Source: JBKJTP01 sp046590195 (GTDB lineage: Bacteria; Bacteroidota; Ignavibacteria; Palsa-1295). From it: a DNA stretch of 10,767 nt. The translations under genes were made by a program, and so were the position numbers. This document shows positions 5,539-10,767 of this stretch, piece by piece; the stretch's first letter is position 1; every line of letters starts with the position of its first letter. Under the pieces are notes generated by a model, which was not told the origin of the DNA, made no database searches, and was given only the letters and a program-made list of their open reading frames with translations. The stretch spans positions 1 to 10,767 of the forward strand of contig JBKJTP010000124.1 in the NCBI GenBank assembly GCA_046590195.1. The letters run 5' to 3'.

Positions 5539-7188
5539 TTAGCTCAGTTGATATTCGGGAAGAAGCATCAGTCGATGCATCAGCTTCCGGATAAGCTTTG
5601 CACGATCTTCATCGTTGAGCGTCGTCCAATCGATCGATGTGAACGGATGCACTAGTGCGACAAGCGTAGTGATGGCCTCATCTTGTGGCGAGATCGCAAA
5701 GCACAGATCGCACACCTGCGTCGTGAAGTCAACAAGATCTGCATTGAACGATGGGAATTGCCTGGCCCATGCGATGACCTCCTTCGTGTCCCAGGTGATC
5801 CACTCATAGTCAAATCCTGTGTGTCCGTCAACATACGCGGGACGCACTTGACCGACGACCAGAAGATCGGTGAGAAATTCAACGCGCTTGGTTAGTGTCC
5901 CGCTTGTGATCCACGTCCTGTGCCCGAGCCATCCTCGCACATTGATCGGATTGAACATGTACTGGCCCATCTCGTAGCCCTTCCATGAGAGTGTGCCTGC
6001 ACACGATTGCTCAAGCCTGATATCCAATTGATTCATGATCCCGAGCATGAAATCATACGGCGACTTGATAATGGCACCGCGATAGAACTGATCGAAAAAG
6101 TGTCGGCTCCGCAACAGCATCTCGAGCACGGGCTTGAGCTCCCAATCCTGCTTGAAGCGAGCGGCCATTTGCTCGATGACCGCTGTTGCTGTGCTGGACT
6201 CTGCATCGACATGTACGAAGTGTCGATAGAGCTTCCGCGACATGAACAGCGCTATCGCATCGCCGCGCATTTCAAACATGACGTCGATGATGTCACCCTC
6301 CATGCGAGGATCATTGCTCGCGAAGAGACCATATATCTTTGGCGGCGCACCCAGCGGCGTTCGCTTTGTCTCGTAATCGAAGTAGTAATCGGCGAAGTAG
6401 GGCGGCAGCACATAAGGCGGCGGCTCTTCAAATCTGAAACGCCAGCCTGCAACGGCGTAGGCTACATCACGTACATCTTCGTTGGTATAGCATGGCGAAC
6501 CATCGGTGTTCGTTAGCCCCATCGTGAAGAGCTCCATCACTTCACGAGCATAGTTCTCATTGATCCTATCCTTCTCATTCCAGATGTTATCCAGGAACAT
6601 CAGCATTCCTGGATTGATGGTAACATCCTTGACCTGTTGCTTGAAGTTACCCCATGCCTGTTTTCGATGAAGCTCATACAATCGATAAAGTGGATGCGGA
6701 TAGTGCGACTTGACCTGATTGACTGCGAAGTGATTCGCCCAGAACTGCATCAGGCGCTCACGCAGTAGTGATGGCCGCTGAGCCAGTAGCACAGTGCAGT
6801 GATGGCGCATGTCCATCATCGCAGATTTATAGATTCCCTCCTGGTTGTAATTCTTATCGGGATCCAGCCCGCGATAAGGCGTGATCTCCAGCCAGTGCTC
6901 TGAGTAGGGTGTTGGCTCTGGCATGAGTTCATCAACCAATCGTTCGTCGAACAACTCGTCGATCAGCTTCTGAGGATGACGCTTCAGCGCCTCATCGAGC
7001 CATTGTTTGGATGCCGGGATGCCGAGCCGGTGGAAGAGATGCTTTGCTGCATCCCGGTCCCACGGGTTCGATGCGCTGGGTTGCCACGGTTCGAGCGAGA
7101 CATCGACGCTACCGGGGAGAGGTGTCTCCGCGTTGCTCGCTGCTGTGCTTGATCCAAGGAATGAGCTTAGGAGCTCACGTCGATTCAT
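5539..7188 (-). CDS. DUF1800 family protein
   Basis: A 549-residue protein and the first gene of the DUF1800-DUF1501 unit. Diagnostic stretches are AAKHLFHRLGIPAS (47-60), RERLMQFWANHFAV (143-156), NPGMLMFLDN (192-201), the ENYAREVMELFTMG helix (211-224), EDVRDVAYAVAGWRF (237-251), VHV followed by a helical region (325-360), the RSRHFF and SPYDF segments (360-380), and the typical end LMLLPEYQLS. The N-terminus has NRRELLSSFLG followed by small residues, a weak twin-arginine-like signal lacking a long hydrophobic core. No sorting domain is present, unlike its partner. DUF1800 proteins nearly always sit next to DUF1501 genes; no reaction has been assigned. The ATG at 7188 gives the family-typical N-terminus; no Shine-Dalgarno sequence is visible. 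The promoter should lie in the divergent spacer shared with yebC. Confidence 0.93.
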   Translation of the reverse strand: MNRRELLSSFLGSSTAASNAETPLPGSVDVSLEPWQPSASNPWDRDAAKHLFHRLGIPASKQWLDEALKRHPQKLIDELFDERLVDELMPEPTPYSEHWLEITPYRGLDPDKNYNQEGIYKSAMMDMRHHCTVLLAQRPSLLRERLMQFWANHFAVNQVKSHYPHPLYRLYELHRKQAWGNFKQQVKDVTINPGMLMFLDNIWNEKDRINENYAREVMELFTMGLTNTDGSPCYTNEDVRDVAYAVAGWRFRFEEPPPYVLPPYFADYYFDYETKRTPLGAPPKIYGLFASNDPRMEGDIIDVMFEMRGDAIALFMSRKLYRHFVHVDAESSTATAVIEQMAARFKQDWELKPVLEMLLRSRHFFDQFYRGAIIKSPYDFMLGIMNQLDIRLEQSCAGTLSWKGYEMGQYMFNPINVRGWLGHRTWITSGTLTKRVEFLTDLLVVGQVRPAYVDGHTGFDYEWITWDTKEVIAWARQFPSFNADLVDFTTQVCDLCFAISPQDEAITTLVALVHPFTSIDWTTLNDEDRAKLIRKLMHRLMLLPEYQLS

Positions 7189-7385
7189 AGGCTTTTGGTT
7201 ATAGAAGGAAGACCGATGACGATCCGAGTCGTCACGATAGGGACAAGATTATGACCTGTTGGAAGTTGCGAAGCCAGCGTAATATAGACGCGAACTACTT
7301 TGGCGTTGAAGGTTTTTGCAGGTGTGCTTATTCTGCGACGCACGAGGTCATTTCGCGGAATGGGAGCAATCACAAACTTCGCGTT
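7189..7385. promoter_or_regulatory. Divergent spacer between DUF1800 and yebC, with an inverted repeat
   Basis: This 197-base region must hold the start signals for two diverging genes. An inverted repeat TGACGA/TCGTCA (7217-7222 and 7229-7234, six-base spacer) lies about 30 bases upstream of the DUF1800 start and could be an operator or a leader hairpin. I find no convincing match to either a sigma-70 or a Bacteroidota TAnnTTTG promoter. The yebC frame is open back to 7251, but that part lacks homology to the family and is treated as non-coding. Confidence 0.35.
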
Positions 7386-8093
7386 ATGGGTAGAGCTTTT
7401 GAATTCCGCAAGGTAAGAAAATTCAAGCGTTGGGACAAGATGTCCAAGGCGTTCACGAAGATCGGTCGCGAGATCGCGATCGCAGTGAAGCTGAGCGGCC
7501 CTGACCCCCTCTCGAATCCGCGACTCCGGATCGTGATCCAGAACGCCAAGGGCGTAAACATGCCAAAGGATCGGATCGATGGGGCGATCAAGCGCGCGAC
7601 ATCGAAAGAAGAAGGCTCGTTCGAGGAATTGGTCTATGAGGGCTACGGTCCGCACGGCGTTCCTATGATCATCGAGTGCGCGACCGATAACCCGACCCGC
7701 ACTGTCGCGACCGTACGTATGCATCTGACCCGTCATGGTGGGCAGCTTGCCACCACCGGCTCACTGGACTTCATGTTCAATCGAAAGGGCGTCTTCCGTC
7801 TGCCAAAAGAAGGTGCGAACCTCGAAGAGCTAGAGCTTGAACTGATAGACTTTGGCGCCGAGGATGTGCAGGTCGAGGAAGAGGAGATCGTGATCTATAC
7901 GTCGTTCGCAGATTTCGCGGGCATGTCGAAGGCGCTCGAAGAGAAGAGCATTCATGCGAATAGCTCGAAGATCCAGCGTATCCCAACTGTGATGAAGTCA
8001 CTTGGTGAAGAACAAGTGGACGAGATCCTTGAGCTCGTTGATGATCTTGAAGAAGATGATGACGTGCAGGCCGTCTATCATAACCTCGAATAA
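7386..8093 (+). CDS. yebC: YebC/PmpR family regulatory or translation-associated protein
   Basis: A 235-residue cytosolic protein. Characteristic stretches are MGRAFEFRKVRKFKRWDKM at the start, FTKIGREIAIAVKLSGPDP (23-41), NPRLRIVIQNAKGVNMPKDRID (44-65), ELVYEGYGPHGVPMIIECATDN (81-102), the NPTRT motif, HGGQLATTGSLDFMFNRKG (117-135) and an acidic C-terminal domain (EEEEIVIY, then ELVDDLEEDDDVQAVY). The ATG at 7386 gives exactly the N-terminus of the Bacteroidota form, which starts MGRAFEFRK rather than MAGHSKW; upstream in-frame residues are not conserved. The family was long annotated as transcriptional regulators, and recent work ties members to relief of ribosome stalling at proline-rich stretches. 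No Shine-Dalgarno sequence stands at normal distance. It appears to be a single-gene transcript ending at the following terminator. Confidence 0.95.
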   Translation: MGRAFEFRKVRKFKRWDKMSKAFTKIGREIAIAVKLSGPDPLSNPRLRIVIQNAKGVNMPKDRIDGAIKRATSKEEGSFEELVYEGYGPHGVPMIIECATDNPTRTVATVRMHLTRHGGQLATTGSLDFMFNRKGVFRLPKEGANLEELELELIDFGAEDVQVEEEEIVIYTSFADFAGMSKALEEKSIHANSSKIQRIPTVMKSLGEEQVDEILELVDDLEEDDDVQAVYHNLE

Positions 8094-8106
8094 CACTTGC
8101 AGTATT

Positions 8107-8143
8107 AAACGAAAAAGCCGGACACAGTCCGGCTTTTTCGTTT
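8107..8143. terminator. Bidirectional intrinsic terminator after yebC
   Basis: A perfect 17 bp inverted repeat (8107-8123 with 8127-8143) has a GCCGGAC/GTCCGGC core, a three-base ACA loop and A-rich and T-rich outer arms, followed by one more T. It sits between the converging ends of yebC (8093) and the large minus-strand surface protein (8156) and should serve both. Confidence 0.92.
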
Positions 8144-8155
8144 TAAACGTTTAGC

Positions 8156-10767
8156 TCAATGCTGTACGATCAGATCGATGCGCTTCAAGAACTCTCGGCT
8201 GCGGAAGAGACCGGAATAGTGGCCGTTCGGTAGGTCGCTGACATCAAGCATAAATGTATGGTCGCCTTTTGGCCGCTCTGGTAAGAGTACGCGCTTGACA
8301 GAACGGCCCAGATCATCGATGATCTCAATATCGGCTGGGCCGTTGAAACCCAATGTATATGCGATCGTCGCTGAATTGTTGGTCGGCGTGGGGTATGCCT
8401 GTTCTACGGAATAAGCGCCCTTATAGATCGCTGCGGCTGTTTGATCCTGGCAATTGGTGACGTGGAATATACTAACGGCTTCCGCGATCGAGCTTGTACT
8501 TGATGGATACGCCGCAACAACCTGCATCATTGTGCGCTCGCGCGGACCGAACAACGCTTCACCTCTGATCTCTATTAGAGTTGATCCCTTGACGAGATCG
8601 AACGATGCACCACTTCCTGTAATGGCATACGTTGAATCATCCTTTTTCTTGCCTTCGATCGTAAGGCCTTTCGTAACCGAATTGCTCCCTTCAACTCCGG
8701 TGATGAACAACATCCATGGATCGTGACGCAACTCAATGTAGAAAGAATCAGTCTTGAACTGATCGAGCTTGCTGCCGTCGATCGTGATCGGAATGGTTAT
8801 GATCTCGCCGATAACTGCACTGACCTCACTCGGCATTTCGTAACCGATGCGGGCTACGGATTGCGCACCATCTCCGCCTCTTCCTCGCAGGCGTATGACA
8901 CGATCACCCTCAGCAGCGTCCGAGGATATTCTCAGCTCGCCGATAACTTCCTTCCTTGTCGTCGGAGTGAATCCGACACTGAAGGTCTGAGAATCGCCAG
9001 CGAGTATTGTTGCAGCGATACTCGTTGCGTCAAACGGTGCGTTCGTGCTCGCCGAGACAACCGTAAGCGGATAGCGTCCCGGGTTTGTGATCGTGTAATC
9101 CACGGATGTAGGAACCTCAATCTCTGCGATGCCAAAGTCGATCTCGTCTACAGTCACGATGTGCGCATCTACGCCGCGGCCCGTAAGCGGGATCTCGAGG
9201 GTAGGCTCGCTTGATATCAGTTGTAATCGCGCGGCAAAATCTCTTTCCTCGCCTGGAGTGAAAGTAATAGTCACTGGGACTGTATCACCAGGTACGATAT
9301 CGACCGGCAATTGATCAATGCTGAACTGAAAGTACCTCGAGTCGGGGTTTAGGATGATCACCTCGGTCAGGGTTGCCTGCGCAACATTGCAAGTGACCTT
9401 GATCGTCATTTTCTTTTGCGTGCCCACTCTCGCATCACCGAAATCCAGTTCGGCGTGATCGCTCACGAGTCCGCGCTTCGAACCCACACCCAACAGCTCG
9501 ATCGTCGTTGTATCTGCCCCTGCGAAGACGAGTTGGCCACTGTGAGCACCTTCACTTAAGGGAGCGAACGTTGCAGTTACGGTCGCAGAATCACGTGCTG
9601 CGATAGTAGCACTTCCAATAGTCTTGCTAAAAGCACCAGATGGTGTTGTCATAGCTACATCGAGCGTGGCAGCGATCTCGCCCGTGTTCACGATCTTCAC
9701 GTCCATGGACTTCGAATCACCAACAGGGACAAACCCAAAATCTAATGTGAGCGGAGTGAAGATAAGCTCTGGCCCTATACCTTGTCCAGAGAGCTTTAGC
9801 ATCTTCGCTTCAACTCCAGCTGCTAATACTTGCAGTTCACCACTGTCGATCGCGCGTCCCTCCGGCTGATAGACAATACAGATCTCGAATGTCTCACCGT
9901 TATTGATCGTGCGTGGAAGTTGATCAAGTGTGCTCTGGCGAAGCTTGTAATCCGTGCTATTGAACGCGAACGAACCAGCGTCAAGCGTGATGGCGCCGCA
10001 GCTAGGATTGGTTAGGATCAGGCACCGTTCTTCGATCTTGCCAACTTCTGTTTGACCGAACTGTAGATCAGTTGTTGATACGGTAAGCTCCGGATCGGTG
10101 CCGCCTGTGCCCTGTAGCGATATGCGATATTCACGATCACAACTTCGAGCACTGAGTATCAGCGTGTCATAGAATACGCCATTCGCCACTGGTGCAAACT
10201 CAACCTGCAAGACATTCAGACCCTTCTTTAGTACGCCCGCATTTCCCGCAAGGTTGAAGTTGTTCAGCGATGATGCGAACGTATACTCAAGGTCAATGCT
10301 ATCGATCCCGCTATTCGTGACGAGCAGATCGAGAGATCGCGAACTGCCCGGACAGAGAGTGTCAAAGTTGAGTAGCGTATTCGAAAGCGTCAGTACAGGC
10401 TCCTCACGTGAACCGTAGAGCTGCGTCTGCGACGTCTTGCAACCGCCGGCTAACGTAAACACTGCGACGCCCCGCGTGATAGCGTTGTACTCTGGAAAGA
10501 ATTCAACCGTGAAGCTTTGTGTATCGCCCGGGACGAGCACAACAGGAAGATCATTGTCGACAAAACGATATCGATTGCTTAGCGTGATCGCGCCTTCGGT
10601 GATCACTGCTTCACGTGGCGAGTTGTTGATGATCCAGATATCGCGCTTCGTAGCACCAAGATCGCAGCCTCTGCCAAAGTCACGGGTGGGCAGTACGGCA
10701 AGCGACTTCGTACCACGTGCGCCTGTAAGTTTGATCACCATCGACCCGCACTTGGCGTTGGTCATTA
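8156..10767 (-). CDS. Large surface protein: Hydin-like Ig repeats, cohesin-like region, T9SS sorting domain (5' partial)
   Basis: The frame stays open to the window edge. The ATG at 10765 is preceded by a codon ending in TA, which cannot be a stop, and no signal peptide follows, so the N-terminus lies outside. The visible 869 residues hold at least five and probably six ASPM/SPD-2/Hydin-type Ig repeats of about 100 residues, marked by LxFG..xVG near 28, 132, 234, 341, 440 and 542 and by FxP motifs near 190, 299, 400, 502 and 599. Residues about 636-755 look cohesin-like (GEIITIPITIDG, then FYIELRHDPWMLFITGV). Residues about 788-869 are a type A sorting domain, with YPTPTNNSATIAYTL in place of the usual YPNP, then IEIIDDLGR and LPNGHYSGLF. 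This is probably a secreted, surface-anchored structural or adhesive protein; no enzymatic domain is visible. Confidence 0.9.
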   Translation of the reverse strand, partial: MTNAKCGSMVIKLTGARGTKSLAVLPTRDFGRGCDLGATKRDIWIINNSPREAVITEGAITLSNRYRFVDNDLPVVLVPGDTQSFTVEFFPEYNAITRGVAVFTLAGGCKTSQTQLYGSREEPVLTLSNTLLNFDTLCPGSSRSLDLLVTNSGIDSIDLEYTFASSLNNFNLAGNAGVLKKGLNVLQVEFAPVANGVFYDTLILSARSCDREYRISLQGTGGTDPELTVSTTDLQFGQTEVGKIEERCLILTNPSCGAITLDAGSFAFNSTDYKLRQSTLDQLPRTINNGETFEICIVYQPEGRAIDSGELQVLAAGVEAKMLKLSGQGIGPELIFTPLTLDFGFVPVGDSKSMDVKIVNTGEIAATLDVAMTTPSGAFSKTIGSATIAARDSATVTATFAPLSEGAHSGQLVFAGADTTTIELLGVGSKRGLVSDHAELDFGDARVGTQKKMTIKVTCNVAQATLTEVIILNPDSRYFQFSIDQLPVDIVPGDTVPVTITFTPGEERDFAARLQLISSEPTLEIPLTGRGVDAHIVTVDEIDFGIAEIEVPTSVDYTITNPGRYPLTVVSASTNAPFDATSIAATILAGDSQTFSVGFTPTTRKEVIGELRISSDAAEGDRVIRLRGRGGDGAQSVARIGYEMPSEVSAVIGEIITIPITIDGSKLDQFKTDSFYIELRHDPWMLFITGVEGSNSVTKGLTIEGKKKDDSTYAITGSGASFDLVKGSTLIEIRGEALFGPRERTMMQVVAAYPSSTSSIAEAVSIFHVTNCQDQTAAAIYKGAYSVEQAYPTPTNNSATIAYTLGFNGPADIEIIDDLGRSVKRVLLPERPKGDHTFMLDVSDLPNGHYSGLFRSREFLKRIDLIVQH

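Noticed and set aside
6007..6516. 169-codon plus-strand open frame inside the DUF1800 gene
   Set aside because: It lies wholly antisense to a well-recognised DUF1800 domain, has no recognisable domain and its frame follows from the codon use of the real gene.
7251..7385. N-terminal extension of YebC to 7251
   Set aside because: The 45 extra residues do not resemble the family, and MGRAFEFRK at 7386 is the standard Bacteroidota start.
8723..9214. 163-codon plus-strand open frame inside the large surface protein gene
   Set aside because: It is antisense to Hydin-like repeats, with no signal, domain or start-site support; treated as a shadow.

Overview
The window looks like a chromosomal segment of a free-living member of the Bacteroidota/Chlorobi supergroup; Ignavibacteria or Candidatus Kapabacteria is my inference, with no 16S or marker gene to confirm it. 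The grounds are two proteins ending in type A (Por/T9SS) C-terminal sorting domains, a YebC protein with the N-terminus typical of Bacteroidota, giant ASPM/SPD-2/Hydin-like repeat proteins, and start codons that mostly lack Shine-Dalgarno sequences. Base composition is near 50% G+C with no obvious compositional island.

Layout. Positions 1-986 (+) hold the 3' end of a gene for an exported protein with Ig-like repeats followed by two c-type cytochrome-like domains, one with an unusual CX4CH site. A short leader with two tandem hairpins precedes a YceI-family periplasmic protein (1174-1809) and a small two-pass membrane protein (1908-2177). A bidirectional terminator (2198-2231) separates these from a minus-strand block read from 7188 down to 2249: DUF1800 protein, DUF1501 protein with a T9SS sorting domain, a His/Met-rich DUF4142 lipoprotein candidate, a strong terminator, then a SIMPL/DUF541 protein. 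A divergent spacer (7189-7385) leads to YebC (7386-8093, +). A second bidirectional terminator (8107-8143) separates it from a very long minus-strand surface protein (8156-10767, N-terminus outside the window) made of Hydin-like Ig repeats, a cohesin-like region and a sorting domain.

How the parts fit. Except for YebC, every recognisable product is predicted to be exported, membrane-bound or on the cell surface. The DUF1800-DUF1501 pair is a well-known two-gene unit whose biochemical role is unsettled; here one partner carries both a Tat-like signal and a T9SS sorting domain, which raises the question of how it is secreted. YceI, SIMPL and DUF4142 are families often linked to envelope or oxidative stress, and the cytochrome-like protein adds a redox element, but nothing shows that these separately transcribed units act together. 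I see no mobile element, CRISPR array, tRNA, rRNA or defence system. The most unusual signals are a strand-specific hairpin holding a near-perfect Shine-Dalgarno core, the Tat plus T9SS combination, the Ig-cytochrome architecture and a roughly five-fold excess of GATC in coding DNA. No intergenic stretch exceeds 300 bases.
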